In this document: positions 1-7,947 of the stretch, one piece after another | Numbering within the stretch: the first letter of the stretch is position 1 | How the letters are laid out: every line of letters begins with the position of its first letter | NCBI GenBank assembly: GCA_031272035.1 | Contig: JAISUO010000038.1 | Location: forward strand, 1-61,846 | From: Synergistaceae bacterium | GTDB taxonomy: Bacteria > Synergistota > Synergistia > Synergistales > Aminobacteriaceae | Reading direction: 5' to 3' | Length of the DNA: 61,846 nt | Translations under genes and position numbers: made by a program | Notes under the pieces: model-generated | Told to the model about the DNA's origin: nothing | What the model saw: only the letters and a program-made list of their open reading frames with translations | The model's database searches: none

Positions 1-22
1 ACTGGCTTTCCTCTGACCCATA

Positions 23-385
23 TCACTGGCGGACGTAGTCCCGGAGGTTCGAAGCGCCCACATCCTTCACGCCGTTCCGGCGGGGGAAGACCGCGATCCG
101 CGGAACGTCGTCCTCGAATACCATGTCTTCCCTCACCCATATCTTCATATCTCCCGCCTCGACCGCTCTGTATCGGTCGGGTTCCTCCGACGGCAAACCG
201 CTCTGCACGAGAGCGTAGTCGCACCCCCCGACTCAGGTGTAGAAAACCGTGGTGATCCAACAGTCTTTCGCGCCCTGCCCGCGCTCCAGAAGCATATCCC
301 GCGCTTCAGGCGTCACATCCGCGCTGACAACCAGCGCCAGAAGGCAAACCGACAGACAGATCTCCCTCAGGAGCCCACGCGGCAC
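23..385 (-). CDS. Candidate selenoprotein, HesB/IscA-like, with in-frame TGA (or a nonsense-broken gene)
   Basis: Read from a GTG at 385, the frame runs 50 codons, meets TGA at 235-233, then continues 69 codons to a second TGA at 23-25. Codon use looks the same on both sides. A GAAGAGG ribosome site precedes the GTG. The N-terminus resembles a signal peptide (hydrophobic CLSVCLLALVVSA, then DVTPEA). Around the TGA the product would read FYT-U-VGGCDYALV, followed by an acidic turn and MKIWV. This resembles the HesB/IscA pattern in which a metal-ligand Cys precedes GG and a Y/L-x-L strand; HesB-like selenoproteins with Sec at that Cys are known in anaerobes. A hairpin suited to a bacterial SECIS lies just after the TGA. 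The HesB assignment comes from pattern recall and is weak, and an exported HesB would be odd. The alternative is a simple nonsense mutation. The gene overlaps the preceding one by 19 nt and would be last in the pilus operon. Confidence 0.45.
199..215 (-). promoter_or_regulatory. SECIS-like hairpin after the in-frame TGA
   Basis: On the minus strand a perfect 6-bp stem (CGCTCT / AGAGCG) closes a 5-nt loop, CGTGC. The loop begins 23 nt after the TGA at 235-233 and has G as its second base. Bacterial SECIS elements are expected to have a stem-loop whose apical loop lies about 16-37 nt after UGA, with G in one of the first two loop positions. This fits, but so short a hairpin can arise by chance. 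Confidence 0.4.
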
Positions 386-705
386 GAAACAACCTCTTCA
401 TTGTGCTCGTAGAGCTGAACCGTAACGATCCTTTTTTTAAAACGCTCCGCGAACTGCTTCAGGGTCACCGGCCTTTTTTTGTCATCCCAGAATTCGCAGG
501 AATCCGCCAGAACGCCCGACACTTTTTCCCCGTCCACCGTCAGAATGATCGTCGCCGGCTTCGTCGCGTCGTTGATCTCCTCCAGCGTGCCGCTGGCCTC
601 CAGAACCACCAGCTCCATCTTCGCCTCCGTTCCGGCGGGGAACATCGCCGCCCCCAGAAGGAAAACACACACCGTCAGCCCCAAAAACAAAATTCGTTTT
701 TTCAT
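367..705 (-). CDS. Small exported protein of unknown function in the pilus operon
   Basis: 112 residues. The N-terminus is a clear signal peptide (MKKR, then a hydrophobic ILFLGLTVCVFLLGAAMF stretch), with likely cleavage after GTEA. The mature part is about 85 residues, rich in beta-prone and charged residues, with two cysteines (ADSCEF and VSCRV). I do not recognise a family. It starts one base after the pilY1-like stop codon, and its ribosome site (AAGGAG) lies inside the end of that gene, so the two are very likely co-transcribed and translationally coupled. The context suggests an envelope or pilus-associated role, but nothing in the sequence shows it. Confidence 0.75.
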   Translation of the reverse strand: MKKRILFLGLTVCVFLLGAAMFPAGTEAKMELVVLEASGTLEEINDATKPATIILTVDGEKVSGVLADSCEFWDDKKRPVTLKQFAERFKKRIVTVQLYEHNEEVVSCRVGS

Positions 706-706
706 A

Positions 707-3700
707 TCAATAGGTCTCCTTCCAGTATTGGAGGTAAGGAATATCGGGAGAAACCGTAATTACCCTGGTAATGATGTGGCCAACACCCTCTCCCACGGCC
801 AGTTGAGTCTTCTCCCCTTCCTGACTGTAAACATCGTTGAACTCGCCGCTGACGCCCGAACCCGACGTATCCTGGACTGAAAAGAAGATGTTTCCGCCCT
901 TGGCCGTCGCTCCGGAGAGCTTTTTACCCTCCAGAACCACCGCCGGCCGGGTGGGATCGCTGGCATTTCTTCCCGGCCACAGCCCCTTGCCCGTAAAGGG
1001 ACTCAGGGCGTAGACCTTGGCATCCCCCAGCTCGGGGCAAAGATCCCGGCTGGCCATCTCCTCGGGAATCGGCTTGGGAACGAACGTCGCCACGTAGAGC
1101 ACGCCCAGATAGAGGAAGGGGGGCACCGTGACGTATTCAGCCTTCGTCACGTCCGTGGCCGGACGCAGTTTCAGAGCCCAACCGTTCTGCACCTGGGCCA
1201 GAGTCGGCTCGGGTTCGTCTCCCGGATTGATCGCTCCGGGAGGATTTCCGGGCAGCGAGTCCTTCACGTAGGGCCGCTGGTAGAGGTCGGAGGTCACGGT
1301 GCTCCTCGGGGCCGACGTCAGGTTCACTCCAAAAATATACTGCTCCGGGTTCTCCATTTTTCGGGTGTCGGTGTAGTCCGGAACTCTCAGGTCGCAGGTT
1401 CCGCCGAAAATCCATTTTTGATAAGGCGGTTTCGACGTTATTCCATACTCCAGCGCCTGAGCGATGAACACGGGCTTTGAATTGTCCGCGGTTCGCAGCT
1501 GGAAAACGCTTTCCAGTTTCCAGGTGTTCACCGACCCCGTGGTGTCGCAGGAAAGGACGTTCCCCTCGCTGTCGGCGGTGAAGAAGGCCTCTATATTCTT
1601 CAGCTTCTTGTTCCCGTCTTTTGCCGCAACGTAGGAAATCGGAGCGATCATCATCCCCAGAGAACGCCCCGCGGGCGTGATGAAATCGGTGGCGCTCTTC
1701 CCCAGAGGATTGAGAATCTCTCCCGTCAGAGGCTCGAAAACGTAAATCACCTTCCCCTGAGAGTTCGCCCCCAGCTGATACCCCAGCCCGCCGGGCAGAA
1801 CGCCCACGTCTCCGGGAGCCGCTCCTTTGTGGTCGATGGAGAGAATCGCCGGACTTACGATTGTGAGCCCCAGATCTGTGTAATCCGACTTCACGTCCGA
1901 CAGACCCGCCACGCTTCCCCAGCGTCTCAGGCCATCCATAAGAGGGCTGGCCTCCTCGGTGACGCCGTAACGGGCGTTGTCCACGGCCCACAGGAATTTG
2001 GGCTGATTGGCGGGGCTTGTCACGTCCAGAACATAGATACCGTTGCCGCCCCAGCCCAGGTTGCCGAGAAGAGCGGTCTTGTAGTTGTTGCCGTCGCGCA
2101 CTTCCTTCGCGTTGAGGGGACCGTCCAGCAGCACCAGCACCTTCGAGTTGAGGTGGGTCGTTCCGTCGTTCTCCAGATAGTCGTCAGGCGCGGACTTATC
2201 GTATTTCAGATCTTTGAGGCGGCCCTGGAAGATGTTGGGGGGAATGAAGGCCCATTCTTCGTTCCCGGTCAGGTCGTTGACCGCGTGAAGAACGCCCCGG
2301 TTGGTCTGGAGGTACACCCGGACGTCACTGCTTGTGGTTCTGCCGGTGATGCCGGGATATTCGTCCGCGGAGGCGAGGCCCACCACGGCGAATCCTCCGT
2401 GCTCCATATCTCCAAGGACGGTATCGGCCGCCACTTCCAGCCCCTCGCTCATCCGGTGATACCGGTGGAGCCATTTGTTGAATTTGGCGCTGTCCGTGGA
2501 GGGGACTCCGGCAAGGTTCTCCAGCAAAGTCGTGGATACCAGTGACGTCGTCGTCGCCGTGTCCGTCGTGCTGTTGACCGTGTAGATCTGCCTGGCGTCC
2601 AGGTTGCCGGACATGAGCCTGTCGTTGAACTCCCACCGGTTTTTCAGCAGGGTCAGGTCGTCGGAGAGCACTTCATATTTCTGGAACCACCCCTCCCACT
2701 GGTCGAAAACCGCAACCTTGTAAGCGGGAAGATAAAGAGCGTTCATATTGTCCTCCACGTTGCTCTGAAGAACCGGGGCGCTGGAGGCGTATTTGTCGGC
2801 GTTGATGCGCATGAGCACCGATTTCAGACTGGTGAGCAGGCTGGGAACGTCGTTGGCGAAGTAGGGTTTCGATTTGGGGTTGGGCGTTCCGTCGGTGTAG
2901 GGTACGCCGTACTGGGCCATGGCCGTCAGCTCATTCTTCAGCTTCTGGGAACTGGGGTCGGTCTCGTCCACAAATCCCACCACGATCGTCCGCACGCCGT
3001 GGTCCATGGCGAAGGTGTTGTCCTTCCACTTACTGTCCGACCTGTCCCACTTGCGCCCCCTGATGTTCTGGGTGTTGAGGTAGAGTTTCCGGACGGCGTC
3101 GGCCCCCGTGGCCGTCTGCGCGCCGGGATCGCTGTCGTTGCCCGCCGTGAAGACCACCAGCCAGTTGTTCTGGCAGGAGCCGATGACGGGGAAGTAACCC
3201 CGGGTATCGCTCCCTCCTCCACTGTTGAACGCCAGGTTCTGGGACCTGGGGGAGAAGAAGTCGATGACGCTTCCTACCGCGTTCCCCGCCTTCAGGTCCT
3301 CGCCGCTGATGTCGTCGTGGATCAGGAAGTTCTTGAATTTGATATACCCGTACGCGTACATCTGAGTTTCCGGCGAGAGCCCAAAATAAATGGCGGGATG
3401 GATGTACCCGGGGGAACCCGCGTCTCTGGTGGCGGCGCCGTTCAAATGGTCGTCTCTCCCATAGATGGATGTGGCGAGAGGGGTTTTGCCGTCCGCGATG
3501 AACTCGGGGTCCACGTAGCCTTCGTAGGTATTGCCGTCCCCTTTCTCAATCCCGTTGATATAGAGCTGGAATTCGGCCAGGTTGTCCGTGGACACCACCT
3601 CGCCCGTGTCCCGCGTCTTGTAGAGATAATCGAAGGGAAGCTTCAGGAGGGCTCTGTTGACTCCCACCCACTGGGACGAGCCTATCGGGTAGACATAAAA

Positions 3701-4606
3701 GTCACGGATAATCCCCGCGTACACGGAGGAGGAGTTGTTGTAGGGCCCGCTGCCTCCCGACAGGGTTCCAATTCCCGAGGACCAGTCCGGCCCGGCTCCA
3801 TGGGGGAAACTGATGTTGTTTTCACTCGTGTAGGTTCCGCTGTAATCTCCGCTGAGGACGTTGCTGTAAGTCCCCGAATCCCAGGGATCATATTTGTAGA
3901 AATCCGCTCCGTACAAAGTGGGGAAGTTGGTTTCCTGATAGCTGGTCGCCATCCCTATGTGCATCCGGCTCAGAAGGGATTTGCTTTCCTCCCCCAGAAG
4001 ACGCCAGAGAACCAGCTTCATCTGATACATCCGGCTGTCGTTGGGAACCAGATACTGATTCGCCAGGTTCAGGGGCACCGGCTGACCGTTGGTGAGATAG
4101 GGCTGCAGCGCCCCGGGGAAGCCCGCGGGCCAGGGCGTTCCCTCCCTCCACTCCGCAAAGGTTCTGTCCCTGAAGGTCAGATAGTAGGGCCTGTCGGGGT
4201 AAGGGCTGTAGTAGCAGTTGATGTTGCCGATGATATTGTTGCTCGCGTCCAAATCTCTGCCGTAGCGCAAATAGGTGTTGCTCGTCTGCTCCACGCCGTT
4301 GCGGATGACCGGCCTCGTCCCCGTCCCATAGGTGGAATACTGATACATGGCCGCGCGCTCGTTGGGATTGAAGGTCACATCGATCATCGGCATGCGTCCC
4401 TTGGGCGAAAAGGTCATGGGCGACCCCGTATCCAGCAGGAACAGAACGTTGGGATCGATACCCTCCACATAGTTGTCGTCGATAGGGTAATCGGTGGTTT
4501 TCTCGAAGGAGCGCAGAGGAATGAGAGGGGCTCCTTCTCCCGCGAGACTCAGCGAAAATACGCACATACTCAGCAATATCAAAAAGATGACTGCACGTTT
4601 ATTCAT
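707..4606 (-). CDS. pilY1: PilY1-like type IV pilus tip/assembly protein
   Basis: About 1299 residues, with a signal peptide (MNKRAVIFLILLSMCVFS...LAGEG). I start at ATG 4606, behind GGGGAGG, rather than at the ATG 24 nt upstream. The N-terminal half contains a von Willebrand A-like region: NVLFLLDTGSPM resembles a degenerate MIDAS DxSxS motif, and NWLVVFTAGNDSDP and VRTIVVGFVDET look like further strands of that fold. The C-terminal half, from about residue 640, contains the PilY1 beta-propeller signature, with repeated strands such as VYLQTNRGVLHAVNDLTGNEEWAFIP-type elements, GNGIYVLDV and IYVFEPLTGEI. PilY1 proteins sit at the pilus tip and act in adhesion and in control of retraction. The gene follows three prepilin-like genes, the usual pilVWXY1 order. 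The MIDAS is imperfect, so metal binding is uncertain. Confidence 0.85.
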   Translation of the reverse strand: MNKRAVIFLILLSMCVFSLSLAGEGAPLIPLRSFEKTTDYPIDDNYVEGIDPNVLFLLDTGSPMTFSPKGRMPMIDVTFNPNERAAMYQYSTYGTGTRPVIRNGVEQTSNTYLRYGRDLDASNNIIGNINCYYSPYPDRPYYLTFRDRTFAEWREGTPWPAGFPGALQPYLTNGQPVPLNLANQYLVPNDSRMYQMKLVLWRLLGEESKSLLSRMHIGMATSYQETNFPTLYGADFYKYDPWDSGTYSNVLSGDYSGTYTSENNISFPHGAGPDWSSGIGTLSGGSGPYNNSSSVYAGIIRDFYVYPIGSSQWVGVNRALLKLPFDYLYKTRDTGEVVSTDNLAEFQLYINGIEKGDGNTYEGYVDPEFIADGKTPLATSIYGRDDHLNGAATRDAGSPGYIHPAIYFGLSPETQMYAYGYIKFKNFLIHDDISGEDLKAGNAVGSVIDFFSPRSQNLAFNSGGGSDTRGYFPVIGSCQNNWLVVFTAGNDSDPGAQTATGADAVRKLYLNTQNIRGRKWDRSDSKWKDNTFAMDHGVRTIVVGFVDETDPSSQKLKNELTAMAQYGVPYTDGTPNPKSKPYFANDVPSLLTSLKSVLMRINADKYASSAPVLQSNVEDNMNALYLPAYKVAVFDQWEGWFQKYEVLSDDLTLLKNRWEFNDRLMSGNLDARQIYTVNSTTDTATTTSLVSTTLLENLAGVPSTDSAKFNKWLHRYHRMSEGLEVAADTVLGDMEHGGFAVVGLASADEYPGITGRTTSSDVRVYLQTNRGVLHAVNDLTGNEEWAFIPPNIFQGRLKDLKYDKSAPDDYLENDGTTHLNSKVLVLLDGPLNAKEVRDGNNYKTALLGNLGWGGNGIYVLDVTSPANQPKFLWAVDNARYGVTEEASPLMDGLRRWGSVAGLSDVKSDYTDLGLTIVSPAILSIDHKGAAPGDVGVLPGGLGYQLGANSQGKVIYVFEPLTGEILNPLGKSATDFITPAGRSLGMMIAPISYVAAKDGNKKLKNIEAFFTADSEGNVLSCDTTGSVNTWKLESVFQLRTADNSKPVFIAQALEYGITSKPPYQKWIFGGTCDLRVPDYTDTRKMENPEQYIFGVNLTSAPRSTVTSDLYQRPYVKDSLPGNPPGAINPGDEPEPTLAQVQNGWALKLRPATDVTKAEYVTVPPFLYLGVLYVATFVPKPIPEEMASRDLCPELGDAKVYALSPFTGKGLWPGRNASDPTRPAVVLEGKKLSGATAKGGNIFFSVQDTSGSGVSGEFNDVYSQEGEKTQLAVGEGVGHIITRVITVSPDIPYLQYWKETY

Positions 4607-4677
4607 TTTTTCCTCCCCATGGCACGTCAAAAAATGCCTCCATAGTTTTCACCGTTCTTTTGGAAAACGGACGTCCC

Positions 4678-5436
4678 TTACATATCCGCGCTGGACACCT
4701 GGAAAAAGGCCTGATCCACCAGCCGGATACGCTGCCGGGCTCCACCCGAAACGTCGAAGAGCTCGGCTCTCACCAGATAGGCTCCAAATTCCCTCCAGCT
4801 CACGGGGTTGAGAATCGTCTCCTCGTTGATTTTCCAGAAACTCGAAACATCGACGTCTCTTCCGCTTTCCATCAAATATCCCGCGTCCAGGTCCGCGCTG
4901 GACAGCACCACCAGAGGCGCCGGAATCTGCGCCAGCACGTCGGCGGAGATAGGCGTTATTATATTCGCTGCCGTGTAGGTTACATCGTAAACTTTCAGGG
5001 TCAGCAGCTGCTGTCTTTCAGGGATGGAAATATCCCTCCTCAGAGAGTAAGCCGCACTCCCCGGGAACCCGTCGGAGCTGGCGGGCAGCGCGGGAATCTG
5101 AGGGATCAGCAGGTCCTGATCGTTGGAGACGTTCGGGTCATAAGGATGATCGTAGTCGATGGTGGGCCGATGGAGCGCCTCTCCCTTACGATAGTTGTAC
5201 TCGGAAATTCTGCCCTTCACGTCCTCGATCACGTCCGTCATCCGCGTGTGCTCCACGTAGGCCTCCCGCTGCTGAGCGGTCAAATTTATAAACTGCGACG
5301 CGGCGGTGAAGGCAAAGGTAATCAGCGCGGCTCCCACCAGGACGATCACCAGCGCCGTGGGAAGCCCCATGCCCCGCCGTTTTTTCTCCACGAATCGCCT
5401 CATCCGCACAAGAAAGGAACTTTTTATCCCGTTCAA
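4678..5436 (-). CDS. PilX-like minor pilin
   Basis: 252 residues from a TTG start at 5436. A GGAGG lies 8 nt upstream, and the TTGA overlaps the stop codon of the previous gene. After a long basic leader (KKRRG) comes the hydrophobic helix MGLPTALVIVLVGAALITF, as in type IV prepilins cut after Gly. The usual Glu at position 5 of the mature protein is absent (MGLPT), as in several PilX and other minor pilins. The remainder is a soluble domain without a recognised motif. PilX-type minor pilins prime pilus assembly together with PilV, PilW and PilY1, and the gene order here supports that role. Assignment as PilX rests on position and the leader, not on close sequence similarity. Confidence 0.7.
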   Translation of the reverse strand: MNGIKSSFLVRMRRFVEKKRRGMGLPTALVIVLVGAALITFAFTAASQFINLTAQQREAYVEHTRMTDVIEDVKGRISEYNYRKGEALHRPTIDYDHPYDPNVSNDQDLLIPQIPALPASSDGFPGSAAYSLRRDISIPERQQLLTLKVYDVTYTAANIITPISADVLAQIPAPLVVLSSADLDAGYLMESGRDVDVSSFWKINEETILNPVSWREFGAYLVRAELFDVSGGARQRIRLVDQAFFQVSSADM

Positions 5437-6644
5437 TTTCTTATCCTCCAGGTCATACTCTGCGTAATGATACGAAACCTTTTGTCAGCCTCCGAAAAGG
5501 GAGCCGCGAAGGAAGGCCAGGCCGGAGGCGTCCCTCTGGCGGCGGAGTCCAGCTCCTCTCCCCTCATGGCAAGATACATCGTCAAAAGACGATTTCTCAC
5601 GTCAAAACGGAAATACATTCCCGCCACGTTGTAGGCAAGAATGTTGATGCGGCTCGTGTCTCCGTCGGTGAAATCCGACCCGAAAACCTCCTGCACCAGA
5701 CGCCGGTTCTGGTCCACGTAAAGACGGGCAACCCTCACGCCGTAGACTTCCTCGAAGCCGCCCAGAAGACCTTCCAGAGGCATGGCCGTGCTGCTTCCGG
5801 GGGCCATGCGAAGCGCCAGAGTCTGAGTGCCCGTAGAGCCGGGAGAAATCCCCCGCACCAGCATGGGAACGCGCAGGGTGGGGAAAATCACCCAGGAGCG
5901 GACGTCACGGCCGTTCGAAACCTGCAAACTGACGTTTTGTCCGTCCAGCGTGAAGTTCTGAAGCCTCTGGACGGCGTTCGGCAGGGCAAAATGGAACGTC
6001 AGAGAGGGCACTGAATTTCCGTTCCAGTACATGGCGCTGACATCGCCGCTCACGATTCCCTCAATTACCCCAGCCTCCCGGCTGGCATCCGTAATAATCA
6101 CGTCGCTGGAATTCGGATTTCCCACCTTGATGAAGTGCTTTGAGGTCTCCATCGTAAACGGAAACGCCCAGGCGTAATAAAGCTGAGGCCCCACGTAAAC
6201 GTTGCCGCTTGAGTCCAGGTCCAGCCTTGGAGAGTCCACCATGGTGCCGCTCGACGACATGGGCCCCAAAAGCGCCGGGGATCTGGGAGGCGAGACCGGG
6301 TCGAAGGAGGCCAGAGTGATGGGGCCGCCCCAGTCTTCACTGATTTTGCCCATATAGGCCATCACCGGATCGGAACCGCCGATACCCGTGAACGCCTCGG
6401 CGAAGGAACCCTCTCTGCGCCTGTTGTTGGGCATACCCAGAGAGACGTTGGTGATCTCCCGCCCCAGCCACTGGAACACGTATTCGATGTCACCCCGTCC
6501 GCCGGCGTAATCCCGCGTCTGAAAAAACATTCCATAAAAAATATACAGAGAGGTGAGCACCACTGCTCCCAAAATACCCATGATGATCATGGATATCAGC
6601 AGTTCAAGAAATGTAAAGGCGCGCAAACGCCGCAACTTCATCAG
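5433..6644 (-). CDS. PilW-like minor pilin
   Basis: About 403 residues from ATG 6644, which has AAGGGGG just upstream. An alternative ATG at 6707 overlaps the previous stop (TGATG) and would give a 30-residue leader. The N-terminus is a prepilin: MKLRRLRA, then FTFLELLISMIIMGILGAV, with Glu at mature position 5. Cleavage would follow Ala rather than the usual Gly, which some prepilin peptidases accept. The large C-terminal part (about 370 residues) is much longer than a major pilin, as expected for a PilW-type or GspJ-like protein. It lies between the pilV-like and pilX-like genes, overlapping the latter by 4 nt. Confidence 0.75.
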   Translation of the reverse strand: MMKLRRLRAFTFLELLISMIIMGILGAVVLTSLYIFYGMFFQTRDYAGGRGDIEYVFQWLGREITNVSLGMPNNRRREGSFAEAFTGIGGSDPVMAYMGKISEDWGGPITLASFDPVSPPRSPALLGPMSSSGTMVDSPRLDLDSSGNVYVGPQLYYAWAFPFTMETSKHFIKVGNPNSSDVIITDASREAGVIEGIVSGDVSAMYWNGNSVPSLTFHFALPNAVQRLQNFTLDGQNVSLQVSNGRDVRSWVIFPTLRVPMLVRGISPGSTGTQTLALRMAPGSSTAMPLEGLLGGFEEVYGVRVARLYVDQNRRLVQEVFGSDFTDGDTSRINILAYNVAGMYFRFDVRNRLLTMYLAMRGEELDSAARGTPPAWPSFAAPFSEADKRFRIITQSMTWRIRN

Positions 6645-6706
6645 CCCCCTTTTCGATCGATCGTCCGGGATCCCTTCGCCGGGTCGGACACTGGCCTCGC
6701 TCCTCA

Positions 6707-7243
6707 TCAGACATCTCCGCCGTATCGATCGTCCGGAACCGTCTTACTGGATTTTGCGTTGATTCTTTTTTCGATCGTAAAATCCTCAAGTCCGGTGTGC
6801 CTCGTCTTTATTTTCAGTTTGACGGTTCTCACGCCATTCACGGGAGTGGGGCCCATCGTCGTGTTGGTCGCGGGATCGTCCACAATGACCCTGAAGCCCT
6901 GAATAGTGAATCCGTTCGGATTGGTATAACTGCCCGTGGCCGATGGATCCAAAATCTTCGCAACCGTGTTGGTGGCGCTGGCCATTGTAAAAGACAAATC
7001 CTCCGGTTCGGGATCGATGCACTCGAACACCTCGAACCAGCTGGCGGCCAGCATACGCGCGTTCAGGTCGTTTCTCGCGAAGTTGTGCAGCTGAGTCGAC
7101 CATACGGCCGTCGACATGATCGCCCATATCGATATTCCAAGGACGAGCATGAGGATAATGGCTTCCACCATGCTCATTCCTCTGCGTCGTCGGGATCCTC
7201 CTCCCCATCGCACTACAGCCATTCTCAACGCATCGATCGTCAA
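6707..7243 (-). CDS. PilV-like minor pilin
   Basis: 178 residues from TTG 7243, which has GGGAGGG about 11 nt upstream. ATG 7222 is a possible shorter start without a clear ribosome site. The basic leader ends SRRRRG and is followed by MSMVEAIILMLVLGISIWA: a canonical prepilin cleavage site with Glu5 and a hydrophobic assembly helix. The soluble domain carries one notable Cys (FECIDPEPED). This is the first gene of the minor-pilin operon, and its stop overlaps the next gene (TGATG). The function, priming and tip assembly of type IV pili, is inferred from the leader and the operon. Confidence 0.75.
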   Translation of the reverse strand: MTIDALRMAVVRWGGGSRRRRGMSMVEAIILMLVLGISIWAIMSTAVWSTQLHNFARNDLNARMLAASWFEVFECIDPEPEDLSFTMASATNTVAKILDPSATGSYTNPNGFTIQGFRVIVDDPATNTTMGPTPVNGVRTVKLKIKTRHTGLEDFTIEKRINAKSSKTVPDDRYGGDV

Positions 7244-7340
7244 AATTGGGAATCCCTCCCTTATGTCATTTCTCCTGTCTATTTCGACAGATATTTCTCT
7301 GAAAAGATTTTTACCAAATTTTAATTTAGGTACATAAGAA

Positions 7341-7369
7341 AGATTATGTATAAAAAGTCACTTAGTCAA
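7341..7369 (-). promoter_or_regulatory. Possible promoter of the pilus operon
   Basis: On the minus strand TTGACT (7369-7364) is followed after 17 nt by TAATCT, or after 15 nt by CATAAT, about 100 nt upstream of the first pilin start. The -35 is good and the -10 is mediocre. Confidence 0.35.
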
Positions 7370-7484
7370 TAGGTCTTAAGTCGCACAAAGAATAAGCAAA
7401 TAGAATTATAAAAAAAATTTCAGATTTATTTTATTCCTGAACGGACAAAAGCACCGGAAATCACCGATTTTCGCGGCTCCCCGC

Positions 7485-7545
7485 TTTTTCATTCCCGTGT
7501 TTTTCATTCCGAATTTTTCAGTCCGATTTTTTCATTCCTGTTTTT
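7485..7545. repeat. Four imperfect 15-bp tandem repeats, TTTTTCATTCC type
   Basis: Copies begin at about 7485, 7500, 7514 and 7528: TTTTTCATTCCCGTG, TTTTTCATTCCGAAT, TTTTTCAGTCCGAT and TTTTTCATTCCTG. Period is 14-15 bp and no spacers are present, so this is not a CRISPR array. Confidence 0.7.
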
Positions 7546-7604
7546 TATACCCGTGCTCCGTCTCCGCTTCGCGCGGACATTTTCACCGGTGACTGCATGA
7601 AAGT

Positions 7605-7644
7605 CCCATGGACTTTTATGTAATTTTACAAATAAGTCCATGGG
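7605..7644. other. 11-bp perfect inverted repeat
   Basis: CCCATGGACTT (7605-7615) and AAGTCCATGGG (7634-7644) are exact reverse complements with an 18-nt AT-rich loop, followed by TGTTTT on the plus strand. It could be a transcription terminator or an operator. No gene ends nearby on the plus strand, so a regulatory role or a remnant is as likely. Confidence 0.5.
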
Positions 7645-7947
7645 TGTTTTAGGATAATTTTGTTTTGTCCTTTTTTACTGTTCACTCATTACGGAAACAT
7701 CGAAAAAGATTTCATTTTTTCTTCTTCGCTTTATTTCCCGTTTCAGCTTCGATTGACAGGGTCAGGAGAATACTTCGTCGCGTCGTTGCGTTTTAGGGGC
7801 AATCGATTTAAAATACAATAAACGTAAAGGGGTAAACTCTGTTGTGGGGAGTCCCTCTCGTCAACCACAATGCCAGCAACAATAAAGAAGAGCTCCCCCG
7901 TAGCGTCGATGAAGGCGCGGGAAGATCGGATTTAGGAGGAATGCGCG

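Larger units (their letters stand above)
7244..7947. other. 704-bp AT-rich divergent intergenic region
   Basis: No credible gene. It separates the minor-pilin operon (minus) from the PAS gene (plus). It holds a possible pilus promoter, a run of imperfect 15-bp pyrimidine-rich repeats (about 7485-7545), and an 11-bp inverted repeat at 7605-7644. A sequence with AGGAGG precedes the PAS gene start. No tRNA or known riboswitch was recognised. Confidence 0.7.

Noticed and set aside
23-208. A separate small gene starting at GTG 208
   Set aside because: It would have no ribosome site and would omit the in-frame upstream half; it makes more sense as the end of the TGA-containing gene.
2999-4645. 548-codon open frame antisense to the pilY1-like gene
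   Set aside because: Same reason: a shadow in the GC-rich coding strand.
7485-7545. Possible CRISPR array
   Set aside because: Repeats are 15 bp, imperfect and directly adjacent; there are no spacers and no cas genes.
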